Positions 25,092 through 33,602 of a stretch of DNA of 64,000 nt are shown here, piece by piece (position 1 is the stretch's first letter; every line of letters starts with the position of its first letter). The translations under genes and the position numbers were made by a program. The notes under the pieces were generated by a model, which ran no database searches, was not told the DNA's origin, and saw only the letters and a list, made by a program, of their open reading frames with translations. Source of the DNA: Clostridia bacterium (GTDB lineage: Bacteria > Bacillota > Clostridia > Oscillospirales > CAG-272); NCBI GenBank assembly GCA_017547755.1, contig JAFYOX010000089.1:1-64000 (forward strand), written 5' to 3'.

Positions 25092-26041
25092 CAACCGATC
25101 TCCGGCGGAATTCCGCTTCCTTTCCGCAGAAACCAAAGAAAAAGAAGATCCGTTTCCGGCGCGTGCTTTTTCTCCTGTTCGCGCTGACGGTGCTTGTGAC
25201 CTTCGCCTTCCTGTTCCTCTTCCCGACGGTGTTCACTGTCACGAACTCGTTCATGTCCACGACGGAGATTTCCGCAAACTACGGCAAGATCTTCACCGGA
25301 CTTGGGATCTCCGGGGACGGCGGCCGCGTCTTCATCGCGGAAAAGGTCAATCTTCAGCTCATTCCCGACCGGGTGAGCTTCTCGCAGTACGCTACGGTGC
25401 TGCTGAAAAGCCCGGAATACCTGCTGAAATTCTGGAATTCCGTGATCTATGTCCTGCCCATCGTGATTTTTCAGCTCGTTGTGGCAGCCGGTGCGTCCTA
25501 CTGCTTTTCCCGAGTTGAGACAAAATTCCGCAGTATCGTATTTTTCATGTACATCATCCTGATGCTCATGCCGTATCAGGTCACGCTTGTCCCGAACTAC
25601 ATCGTCATGGACAAGCTCAGTCTGATGAACACCCGATGGGCGATCATCCTTCCGGGGATCTTCTCGCCGTTCTCGGTGTTCATCCTGACGAAATTCATGC
25701 GGCGCATCCCGACGGCGGTCGTGGAAGCGGCGAAACTGGACGGTGCGAGCGAATGGCAGATCTTTTCGCTGATCTATATGCCGCTCTGCCGCAGTACGCT
25801 GTATTCGGTTGCGATCCTTGTGTTCATCGACTACTGGAACATGGTCGAACAGCCGCTGATCCTTCTTGCCGATCAGGAACTGTATCCGCTGTCCGTGTTC
25901 CTTTCGAAGATCAACGAAGGCGATACCGGCATTGCGCTCGCCATCGCGGTCATCTACATGGTGCCGCCGGTGCTGCTGTTCCTCTACAGCGAAGATTACC
26001 TCATCGACGGGATCGCGTATTCCGCGTCGGTGAAGGGTTAA
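25088..26041 (+). CDS. Sugar ABC transporter permease, MalG/UgpE type
   Basis: 317 residues with six membrane segments and the EAA loop EAAKLDGASEWQIFSLIYMPL. It is the second half of the heterodimeric channel, and overlaps the first permease gene by ATGA. The large extracytoplasmic stretch between segments 1 and 2 (about 50-115) is somewhat longer than usual. The ATPase is missing from the operon; in Firmicutes a single MsmX-like ATPase often serves several such permease pairs. A 34-base gap separates it from the adaptor gene. Confidence 0.92.
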   Translation: MTTDLRRNSASFPQKPKKKKIRFRRVLFLLFALTVLVTFAFLFLFPTVFTVTNSFMSTTEISANYGKIFTGLGISGDGGRVFIAEKVNLQLIPDRVSFSQYATVLLKSPEYLLKFWNSVIYVLPIVIFQLVVAAGASYCFSRVETKFRSIVFFMYIILMLMPYQVTLVPNYIVMDKLSLMNTRWAIILPGIFSPFSVFILTKFMRRIPTAVVEAAKLDGASEWQIFSLIYMPLCRSTLYSVAILVFIDYWNMVEQPLILLADQELYPLSVFLSKINEGDTGIALAIAVIYMVPPVLLFLYSEDYLIDGIAYSASVKG

Positions 26042-26075
26042 GAAATACCCCCAACATATCCAAAGGAGAACCGAA

Positions 26076-28457
26076 ATGTCAAGGGATTCCGAAAGCCGCA
26101 GAGCCTGGATCAAGAACGTGGCCATCATTTTTCTTGTGATCCTGCTTCTGCTGACCTTTTTCTCAAATACCATATTGAACTATACGCTGCCGGAAGTTTC
26201 CGCGCAGTACGCGCAGTACGGGTCGATCGCCGCGTCCGTGAAGGTCAGCGGCACCGTCAAGGCGAACGAAAGTTATAACGTAATGTACGAAGCCGATCAG
26301 GCGGAGGCGGAAAACGGGATCATTCAGTCACGCAAGGTCGTGTCCGTGTACGTGAAGGAAGGGGATACCGTTTCGAAGGATACGCCCATCATCGCTCTGC
26401 AGGGCGGTGCCAGCACACAGCTGGAATCCGCGCAGGCGGAGTATGACAAGCTCAGGCGGGAATACGATCTTGCGCTTCTGCAGGATGTTGTCGATGAACT
26501 GGAATCCGGCAATACGCTGAGCAAGGCAGAACAGGCGATCGCCGACAAAAAGAAGGAACTCGCCGAACTGAACGCGGAATATACCGCCGTTCTCGGCGGT
26601 GTGGATACGACGTCCGTGATCGAAGCGCGCATCGAAACGCTGGAAGACGGGATCGAGTATCTGAACGAACTGATCGCCGCACAGTCGGAAAAAGTTGCGG
26701 AGATCAAAGGGAAGATCCAGTCTGCGGAAGGCATGATCGAAGAGGATATCTTCAGCACGCTGACCGTTGCGGAAAAGCTGGCGGTCGCGGAAGAAGAATA
26801 TGCCGTTCTGGAACAGACGTATGCGGAGCTGACGGCGAATGTGGAAACGCTGAAAGCCGAGATGGAACGGATCGAAAGCACTTCCGGCGACATCGGCAAA
26901 GCGAATACGCTGACGAACGAGATCCGTTCGCTGGAAAGTCAACTGGAAAGTCTGGAAAAGCAGTACAGCCGTGCGGAAGAAGACTTTTACGATGAAGTGA
27001 GTGAGATCATCGAAAATTACAGAGATAAATATTATGCAGCAGTAGAGAATTACGAAAAATTTAAAGAGCAGCAAATGACATCTGCGCCGGAGGACGGCAA
27101 TACGGACGGAGGTGCTACAGATGAACCTGTAACGCCGCGCTGGGATGTATATGATGAAAATAACAATCTGATCCCCGTTTCTGTAACATCAAATGAACAG
27201 TCCTATCTGGAAGCAATATATGAAGCGGAAATGGCATGGCGAGCGGCTCAGGACTGGAACGTTGACGAAATCGAGACGCTGAAAAAAGCCTATGACCGTT
27301 CCGAAGAAGACCTTTCCGATCAGATTTCCGACCTCGAACGCAAGATTTCCGACGCATACGAAAAACTTGACGTCATCGGTCTTCCCGAAGTGGACGACGT
27401 CATCAACTATGCCACCGATTACGACCTCTCCGAAGCCAAGCGCCGCTACGATGAAGCCAGCGCAAGCCTGAGCGAGGTTACCGGAAAGTACGAAGAAGCA
27501 AAAACAAAAGTCGAATCTCTCCGGAAGCAGAATACCGCAGACGGAATGGTGTCCGAGTACACGATCCTGCTGAATACCTATCAGGCGGAGCTTGACAGTC
27601 TGGAAGCCCAGCTCAAGCAGAAGAACAAGGACCTGGAAGCGGCGCGGAAGGAACTTTCCGGTGCGGAAACACCCGCCGATCCCGAGGATATCCGCAAGCA
27701 GATCGAAGCGGCGGAAAAGAATATCGTGGAACTGGAAGCTCAGCTTGAAATCACGAAGGCGACCGAAAACAAGTCCGGTCAGACCACCGAATTCGAACGT
27801 GCCGATCAGCTGAAGAAGCTCGAAGAACTCCAGAAAAAGATCGAGGAATACAAAAACGCTCCCGAAACCGTATCCGTCACCGCTCCCATCGCCGGACGGA
27901 TCGTTTCCGTGGATGTGGTCCCCGGCGATACCGTGACCAGCGGCAACACCGTCGCGCGCATCGAGATCGCCGACAAGGGCTACATCTGCGAGATCACCAT
28001 GTCCGCCGAAGAGGCGCGGAAGATCCAGGTCGGCGCACCTTGTACGATCAGCAACTCCTGGTGGTACTCCGAAGTTTCCGCGTCCGTCACGCAGATCCGT
28101 TCCGATCCGCAGAGCCAGGGCAAGAACCGCATCGTTGTGATCACCGTGAACGGGGATGTCTACGAAGGTCAGAGCCTCAGCTTCACCATCGGCGACCGCA
28201 ATCAGTCCTATGACTGCGTTCTCCCGAATTCCGCGATCCGTGAGGACAACGACGGCAAGTTCGTTCTGACCGTCACCTCCAAGAAGACTCCGCTCGGCGT
28301 CCGCTATACCGCCGTCCGCACCAACATCGAAGTGCTTGCGTCCGACGATACCAAGTCCGCCGTTTCCGGTCTGTACGGAAGCGAATTCGTCATCACGAAC
28401 GCGACCTCCCCGATCTCCGACAAACAGCAGGTCCGTCTGGCGGACGAAAACGGATGA
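26076..28457 (+). CDS. HlyD/MacA-like adaptor with very long coiled coil
   Basis: 793 residues: membrane segment at about 12-32, a barrel-sandwich (lipoyl) half-motif at about 50-100 (VKVSGTVKANES, VYVKEGDTVSKDTPI), a coiled coil from about 110 to 600, the second lipoyl half (APIAGRIVSVDVVPGDTVTSGNTVA at its core), then beta-barrel and membrane-proximal domains. MacA/HlyD adaptors are about 350-480 residues; the hairpin here is unusually long. Within it, residues about 308-390 (27000-27240) are AT-rich, use rarer codons and break the heptads with a Gly/Pro/Asp loop, perhaps a later insertion. Such adaptors normally work with an exporter, yet here the gene follows two importer permeases. Confidence 0.85.
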   Translation: MSRDSESRRAWIKNVAIIFLVILLLLTFFSNTILNYTLPEVSAQYAQYGSIAASVKVSGTVKANESYNVMYEADQAEAENGIIQSRKVVSVYVKEGDTVSKDTPIIALQGGASTQLESAQAEYDKLRREYDLALLQDVVDELESGNTLSKAEQAIADKKKELAELNAEYTAVLGGVDTTSVIEARIETLEDGIEYLNELIAAQSEKVAEIKGKIQSAEGMIEEDIFSTLTVAEKLAVAEEEYAVLEQTYAELTANVETLKAEMERIESTSGDIGKANTLTNEIRSLESQLESLEKQYSRAEEDFYDEVSEIIENYRDKYYAAVENYEKFKEQQMTSAPEDGNTDGGATDEPVTPRWDVYDENNNLIPVSVTSNEQSYLEAIYEAEMAWRAAQDWNVDEIETLKKAYDRSEEDLSDQISDLERKISDAYEKLDVIGLPEVDDVINYATDYDLSEAKRRYDEASASLSEVTGKYEEAKTKVESLRKQNTADGMVSEYTILLNTYQAELDSLEAQLKQKNKDLEAARKELSGAETPADPEDIRKQIEAAEKNIVELEAQLEITKATENKSGQTTEFERADQLKKLEELQKKIEEYKNAPETVSVTAPIAGRIVSVDVVPGDTVTSGNTVARIEIADKGYICEITMSAEEARKIQVGAPCTISNSWWYSEVSASVTQIRSDPQSQGKNRIVVITVNGDVYEGQSLSFTIGDRNQSYDCVLPNSAIREDNDGKFVLTVTSKKTPLGVRYTAVRTNIEVLASDDTKSAVSGLYGSEFVITNATSPISDKQQVRLADENG

Positions 28458-28470
28458 GAAGGTGGACGAC

Positions 28471-29580
28471 GTGAACGATAAGGTCAACAGAAAACTGCTT
28501 GCCGCATCCGGCATTGCCGCCGTGATCTTCGCGGTCAGCGCGCTTCTGCTCGGCATTCTGGAACTGACCGTGTCCGGCATCTCCGGCTCGATCGATTTTC
28601 TCGATGCCGGGGAACGCTGGTCGTCATCCGGTGACCGGTTTGCCGTCATCACGCTGTATGCCGAGGAAAGCGCGGCAATGTCCGGCGATCAGGTCAAATC
28701 ATGGGTGCGCGGCATCGATGCGAAACTGCTTGAATCCTCCGTTGCGCCGAACGAAAACGCCAGATCGTGGGCATACACCTACGCCGCCGAAGAAACCATG
28801 ACCGTCTACGGTCCGAAGGACAAGGCGACGGCGGAGGTGATCGCGGCAGGCGGAGACTTCTTCGTCTTCCATCCGCAGATGTTCGTCTACGGATCGGCAT
28901 TTCTGAACGATGAATCCAACCCGAACGGCGTGGTCATCGACGAAGACCTCGCATGGAAGATCTTCGGTGCGACCGACATCGTCGGCATGGAAATGACGGT
29001 GGACGGCGTCCCGTTCACCGTGACCGGCGTCAGCCGCCGGGCTTTTGACCGCGGGATCTACGATTACACTTACGGAGAGCGTCCGCGGATGTACATGAGC
29101 TACGCCGGATACGTCAAACTGCGCGGTGACGGGGAGCATATCACGATGTTCGAGACCGCTCTGCCGAATGCCGTCCGCGGCTTCGCGCAGAATATCTTCA
29201 GCAGTGCCGTTACCGCCAACGAGGAAACCATGAGCGTCATGGAAGCCTCCGACCGGTTCTCGCTCATGAACCGGTACGCGAATATGAAAATTCTGAAATA
29301 TTCGTGGATCCGCGAAAATAAAATTGAGTATCCCTACTGGGAAAACGAAGCGCGTACCGCCGATTTCCGCTGTGCGATCCTCATGATCTTTGAGGTGATC
29401 CTTGCGGCGGCAGCGGTCTCTTCCATGCTCGTATCCTTTGTTCTTCTGCGTTCCTCCGGCTGGACCGTGACGGACAGCGTGAAGAATCTGTATTCAAAAT
29501 CCAGCAAAAACCAAAGAAAAAAACGGCGTACACCGCCGGAAAATCCGCAGAATATCCGAAGAAAGAGGGGAAATCCATGA
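28471..29580 (+). CDS. MacB-like periplasmic core domain membrane protein, truncated
   Basis: 369 residues. One N-terminal membrane segment (about 10-30), an extracellular MacB_PCD-like domain (about 40-280; VVIDEDLAWKIFGATDIVGMEMTVDGVPFTVTGVSRRAFD is the recognisable core region), and one C-terminal membrane segment (about 310-335) followed by a basic tail. Full MacB/FtsX-type permeases have four segments, and MacB also an ATPase; both are missing. The start is GTG at 28471, five bases after AAGGTGG; no in-frame ATG fits. It sits 13 bases after the adaptor gene and overlaps the next gene by ATGA, so the adaptor and this protein probably form one surface complex. Confidence 0.75.
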   Translation: MNDKVNRKLLAASGIAAVIFAVSALLLGILELTVSGISGSIDFLDAGERWSSSGDRFAVITLYAEESAAMSGDQVKSWVRGIDAKLLESSVAPNENARSWAYTYAAEETMTVYGPKDKATAEVIAAGGDFFVFHPQMFVYGSAFLNDESNPNGVVIDEDLAWKIFGATDIVGMEMTVDGVPFTVTGVSRRAFDRGIYDYTYGERPRMYMSYAGYVKLRGDGEHITMFETALPNAVRGFAQNIFSSAVTANEETMSVMEASDRFSLMNRYANMKILKYSWIRENKIEYPYWENEARTADFRCAILMIFEVILAAAAVSSMLVSFVLLRSSGWTVTDSVKNLYSKSSKNQRKKRRTPPENPQNIRRKRGNP

Positions 29581-32018
29581 GAAAATACTCTGTGAAGAAA
29601 ATTGCATCCGCGGCGCTTGCCGTAGTGATGGCGGCTTCCTCGCTGACCGCCCTGTCGTCATGCGGAAAAAAGGAACCCGTGAAGGAAAAGCGAACCAACG
29701 TCTACAGCGGCATCGAGATCACCCTGCCGGAAGGCGTGGACTATGTCCAGAATCTGTTCCATGCAGGGGAAAATATCTGCATGATGTACAACAAGGTGTT
29801 CACCATCACCTACAACGAATCCGGCGAGGAAGTCGGACGTGTTCCCGGATACCAGTGGGATAGCGAAGGGCTGCAGGACGGCTGGTGGCAGGACTACCAG
29901 ACCTCCAACTATGTTGCGACCCTGGATTCCGCATCCGGTGAGATCAGCGAAGTGAAGATCGACGTGATCCAGAACGATACCGGCAACAGCTATATGCACA
30001 GTATGCGCGGCGGTGCGGACGGCACCGCATGGGCGCTGATTAACACCTGGGAATATGCCGATGACTATTCATGGTCACGGAACACCTACACGCTCCGCGC
30101 GGTCGATCCGGTGAGCGGTGAAATGAGCGAAGGCGTCCTTCTCAACGACGCTCTGCTGAATGCCGGAATCGACGAAGCGAATATGTACATCAACAATTTC
30201 GTCGTTACGGAAGCCGGTAAGATCTATCTCAGCACCGATACCTGCATCGTCGGCGTCGACCGGAACGGTACCTTCAAGGAAAAGATCCAGCTCGATGAAG
30301 ACGGCTGGATGAACGGTATGTTCGCACATGGCGAAAAGCTCTACACCCTGTTCTATCCCAACAGCGGAAGTCAGAAGCTCAAGGTGATCGAAGACGGCAA
30401 GATCACCGACATTTCCACTGAAACGCTCAAAGACATCATGCAGGCGGCGTACAGCTTCTACGGATTCTCCGATACGAAGATGTACTACAGCACCAATTCC
30501 GGCATCCATGTCTATGACTTTACCACCGACACCACGGCGGAACTCATGAACTACATCAATTCCGACGTGGATTCCGGCAGTACCGGCAGTGCGGTGGTTC
30601 TTCCTGACGAACGGATCGCCATCGTGCAGACCGACTGGAGCAGCGATGTATCGACGAACACTGTGGCTCTTCTCAGCCGTGTGCCGGACGAACAGCTTCA
30701 GGAAGAGATCATTCTCGATCTCGGCTGTCTCTACAGCGATTATTATCTCACCAAGGCGATCATCAAGTTCAACAAGCAGAACACCGGCGTCCGCATCTCC
30801 GTGCGTGACTACTCGCAGTACAACAACGAGGACAACGAATGGAAGGGCGCATCGATCCAGTTCAACAACGACATCGTGACGGGCAATGTACCGGATATCG
30901 TTCTTCTCAGCTCCGAACTTCCGGCGGAAAGCTACTTCCAGAAGGGACTGTTTGCCGATCTGTACAGCTTCATGGATGATCCGGAGATCGGCGTCAGCCG
31001 CGCGGATTATCTGGAAAACGTTCTGAAGGCGTGTGAAGTGGACGGAAAGCTGTACTCCATGATCCTTTCCTTCACGCTCAGCACGCTTGCCGCAAAGAGC
31101 GAATTTGTCGGCACCGAATCCGGCTGGACGCTCGCCGAAATGATGGAAGTGATCCGGAATATGCCGGAAGGTATGTCCGCGTTCCTCGAATATTCCCGTC
31201 AGAATGTGCTCGAAAACTTCTTCTCCTACTCGATGGATACGTTCGTCAACTGGGAGACCGGTGAGACCTATTTTGAAGACGAAGGCTTCGTGGAATTCAT
31301 GAAATTCCTTGAAACCTGCCCCGAAAAGGGATTCTGGGAAGCGATGTATCCCGATGACGGCACCGAATACGTCTACGATGAAGAACTGGAAAAGGAATAC
31401 TACCAGAAGTATGACCTGCGTTTCTACAAGGATTATTCGCTGTTCAGCATGGCGAATATTTCCAACTTCACCCGTATCATGAACGACCGCGGCATGTTTG
31501 CGACCAAGGATATCACCTACATCGGCTTCCCGACGAACGATGAATCTTCCAACGGTGCAACGATCCTGCCGCAGGCGGAACTGGCGGTCAGCGCACAGTC
31601 CCTCGCACAGAGAGAAGCGTGGAGCTTCATCAAGTTCGTTCTGAACGATGAAACCTACAACGCGAATACCTGGGCGTTTTCGACCAACCTCCGCCGTCTG
31701 GAAGAAAAGAAGGCGAAGGCTGCCGACGATTATTATTACTACGAACAGACCGAAGACGATCTCGCATGGTACAAGGAATACTATTCGGAAGAATACTTCC
31801 AGTACATGCTGACCCGCAACCAGCCTCTTGATGAATCCACCATCGATCAGACGATGGACATCATCAGGGGAGCGTCCAAGGTCCAGCGCAGCGACAGCGC
31901 CCTTCTTGATATCATCAACGAAGAACTGTCCGTCTTCTTCTCCGGCACCCGCTCCGCCGAAGAAACCGCAAAGATCATCAACAGCCGCGCAAGAATTTAT
32001 GTGAGCGAAAATTCATAA
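29577..32018 (+). CDS. Lipoprotein with beta-propeller-like N-domain and solute-binding C-domain
   Basis: 813 residues, nearly twice a normal solute-binding protein. Lipobox ALSSC (Cys29). Residues about 40-365 show repeated four-strand blades (for example GKIYLSTDTCIVGVDRNGTF, EKLYTLFYPNS, TKMYYSTNSGIHVYDF), suggesting a beta-propeller. Residues about 366-813 form a family 1-like sugar-binding domain (IILDLG, IKFNKQNTGVRISV, DIVLLSSELP, GFPTNDESSNGATILPQAELAV). It is the last gene of the permease-adaptor operon (ATGA overlap with the MacB-like gene). It would be the receptor for the two permeases; the propeller could bind glycan or dock the adaptor. A gene-end hairpin follows. Confidence 0.82.
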   Translation: MRKYSVKKIASAALAVVMAASSLTALSSCGKKEPVKEKRTNVYSGIEITLPEGVDYVQNLFHAGENICMMYNKVFTITYNESGEEVGRVPGYQWDSEGLQDGWWQDYQTSNYVATLDSASGEISEVKIDVIQNDTGNSYMHSMRGGADGTAWALINTWEYADDYSWSRNTYTLRAVDPVSGEMSEGVLLNDALLNAGIDEANMYINNFVVTEAGKIYLSTDTCIVGVDRNGTFKEKIQLDEDGWMNGMFAHGEKLYTLFYPNSGSQKLKVIEDGKITDISTETLKDIMQAAYSFYGFSDTKMYYSTNSGIHVYDFTTDTTAELMNYINSDVDSGSTGSAVVLPDERIAIVQTDWSSDVSTNTVALLSRVPDEQLQEEIILDLGCLYSDYYLTKAIIKFNKQNTGVRISVRDYSQYNNEDNEWKGASIQFNNDIVTGNVPDIVLLSSELPAESYFQKGLFADLYSFMDDPEIGVSRADYLENVLKACEVDGKLYSMILSFTLSTLAAKSEFVGTESGWTLAEMMEVIRNMPEGMSAFLEYSRQNVLENFFSYSMDTFVNWETGETYFEDEGFVEFMKFLETCPEKGFWEAMYPDDGTEYVYDEELEKEYYQKYDLRFYKDYSLFSMANISNFTRIMNDRGMFATKDITYIGFPTNDESSNGATILPQAELAVSAQSLAQREAWSFIKFVLNDETYNANTWAFSTNLRRLEEKKAKAADDYYYYEQTEDDLAWYKEYYSEEYFQYMLTRNQPLDESTIDQTMDIIRGASKVQRSDSALLDIINEELSVFFSGTRSAEETAKIINSRARIYVSENS

Positions 32019-32027
32019 AAAAAGAGG

Positions 32028-32067
32028 ATCGGGGAAACCTTATGAGAAAGGTTTCCCCGATTTTTTT
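32028..32067. terminator. Gene-end hairpin repeat, copy 5 (shared by two convergent genes)
   Basis: Perfect 14-bp arms (32028-32041, 32048-32061) with T7 after and A7 before. It serves the permease operon (plus) and the small zinc-ribbon gene (minus, stop at 32074). It lacks the extended flanks of the other copies. Confidence 0.8.
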
Positions 32068-32073
32068 GACGTA

Positions 32074-32283
32074 TTACTGGAAAAGCAGACATCCCTCGTT
32101 GCGGAAATGTTCGATGCGTTCCCTGAGACGTTCTTCGGTGCTGCCGGTGTATTCGGCAAGGCAGGTAAGACAGAAGAATTCCGTCGCCCCGCGGTTGATC
32201 ATCTTCTTGTGGATGCCGATCTCGTCATAAGTCAGCTTCCGTCCGCACTTCTTGCAGCACGGCTGTGCAGTATTGTTGTTCAT
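32074..32283 (-). CDS. Small zinc-ribbon protein
   Basis: 69 residues. CKKC (about 10-13) and CLTC (about 38-41) should bind one zinc; between them is the conserved-looking KLTYDEIGIHKKMINRG, and after them a helical tail. I recognise similar small proteins of unknown function in many Clostridia. The start is uncertain because no ribosome site is visible upstream of the ATG at 32283. It is flanked on both sides by gene-end hairpin repeats. No function can be given. Confidence 0.75.
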   Translation of the reverse strand: MNNNTAQPCCKKCGRKLTYDEIGIHKKMINRGATEFFCLTCLAEYTGSTEERLRERIEHFRNEGCLLFQ

Positions 32284-32323
32284 ATGGATTTACTTATGTG
32301 TTCTTAATAAAAGGTTTTGGAAA

Positions 32324-32356
32324 GGGGAGAACCTTTTCCGAAAAAAGGTTCTCCCC
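32324..32356 (-). terminator. Gene-end hairpin repeat, copy 6 (after GH27 gene)
   Basis: Perfect 14-bp arms GGGGAGAACCTTTT (32324-32337) and complement (32343-32356), 10 bases beyond the GH27 stop. Compensating changes in both arms relative to other copies (AGAACC versus AAACC) show selection on the stem. The flank AAAAGGTTTTGGAAAGG is shared. Confidence 0.8.
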
Positions 32357-32366
32357 GGGAAAAAAC

Positions 32367-33485
32367 TTATTTCTGTTCAAGAGTACCGCGGTAGATCTTG
32401 CAGTCGTGAGATGCTACGTGTACGTCCATGTTTTCGGTGATGAGGCCGGTTTCTTCGCCGGTGAAGATGTCACGGAACTTGAAGCCGTAGCCGGAAGCAA
32501 CGGTGAGACCGAGGTCGTAGAATTCTACGCCGCAGTGACCGTCGCGGTCGGAGAAGTTGAAGAATGCGAGAACGTATTCGCCGTTTGCCATGTGCTTGAA
32601 GAATACGGGACGGTCGCCGCCGCCGATCATCATCGGAGGACGTGCTTCGATGTCCTGGTTGATGTCGATGAGTTCCTTGTTCTTGAGGAGTTCAAGGTTG
32701 AAGTCGTCGAGCTTGTTGAGGTCGCCGCCGATCATGAGCGGGGACTGGAACAGGCACCACAGAGCGAAGTGGGTACGGTATTCGATGTCGGAGCAGCCGC
32801 CGTTGGCAACGTTGCCCTTGCCGTGCATACCGCAGATGAGCATGTCGATGTCGTTGTAGCAGCCGGGGCCGGAGTAAGCGAGCTTGTCAACCTGGCTCAT
32901 TGCGATATCCTTGAAGCTCTGGAAGCTGTCGTTGATGTCGCCGGTGGAGCGATACATGTGAGCGCCAGTGGAACGGATCCACTTTTCAACTTCGTTGGAA
33001 CCCCAGTTGCACGCGGAGAAGAGGATTTCACGGCCGCTTGCCTTGAGAGCCATACCCATTCTGTTGTAGAGGATCGGACCGTGTGCAAGACGCGGCTTGT
33101 AGCAGAAGTCGTATTTCAGGAAGTCAACGTCCCATTCTGCGAAGGTCTTTGCGTCAACGAATTCGTAGTCGAAGGAACCCGGGTAGCCGGCACAGGTACG
33201 GGTACCTGCACAGGAGTACATACCGAACTTCAGACCCTTGGAGTGAACGTATTCAGCGAGAGCCTTCATGCCGGACGGGAACTTTTCGGGGTCAGCAACC
33301 ATCTTGCCTTCTGCGTTTCTCTTGCGGAGAGACCAGCAGTCGTCGATAACAACGTATTCGTAACCAACGTCCTTCAGGCCCTTTTCAATGATCGCGTCAG
33401 CGGTTTCGCGTACAACCTGTTCGTTGATCGCGCCGCCGAAGGTGTTCCAGGAGTTCCAACCCATCGGGGGTCTCTGTGCTAACAT
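32367..33485 (-). CDS. Alpha-galactosidase, glycoside hydrolase family 27
   Basis: 372 residues, no signal peptide, so intracellular. PPMGWNSWNTFG opens the barrel; the nucleophile is D126 in FLKYDFC and the acid/base D183 in STGDINDSF. It hydrolyses terminal alpha-galactose from imported melibiose-, raffinose- or galactomannan-type oligosaccharides, or alpha-galactosylated host glycans. Codon use resembles glyQS and gdhA (GTA, GCA, GCT), unlike the other glycosidases here, suggesting high expression. The promoter contains a perfect 13-bp palindrome between the -35 and -10 boxes, a likely operator. A clear gene-end hairpin follows. Confidence 0.93.
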   Translation of the reverse strand: MLAQRPPMGWNSWNTFGGAINEQVVRETADAIIEKGLKDVGYEYVVIDDCWSLRKRNAEGKMVADPEKFPSGMKALAEYVHSKGLKFGMYSCAGTRTCAGYPGSFDYEFVDAKTFAEWDVDFLKYDFCYKPRLAHGPILYNRMGMALKASGREILFSACNWGSNEVEKWIRSTGAHMYRSTGDINDSFQSFKDIAMSQVDKLAYSGPGCYNDIDMLICGMHGKGNVANGGCSDIEYRTHFALWCLFQSPLMIGGDLNKLDDFNLELLKNKELIDINQDIEARPPMMIGGGDRPVFFKHMANGEYVLAFFNFSDRDGHCGVEFYDLGLTVASGYGFKFRDIFTGEETGLITENMDVHVASHDCKIYRGTLEQK

Positions 33486-33547
33486 AATTTTTGTCTCCTT
33501 TATTTGGTAAATTTAATAATTCGCACATTGGCGTATTTTACCTCATT

Positions 33548-33576
33548 ATGATAGCACAATTTGTGCGCTTTGTCAA
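33548..33576 (-). promoter_or_regulatory. Promoter of GH27 gene with palindromic operator in spacer
   Basis: Minus strand: TTGACA (33571-33576), 17-base spacer, TATCAT (33548-33553). The spacer contains the palindrome GCACAAATTGTGC (33554-33566). A repressor bound there would block RNA polymerase directly. Confidence 0.75.
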
Positions 33577-33602
33577 TAGGATTGCAAGGATTACGACAGT
33601 CG

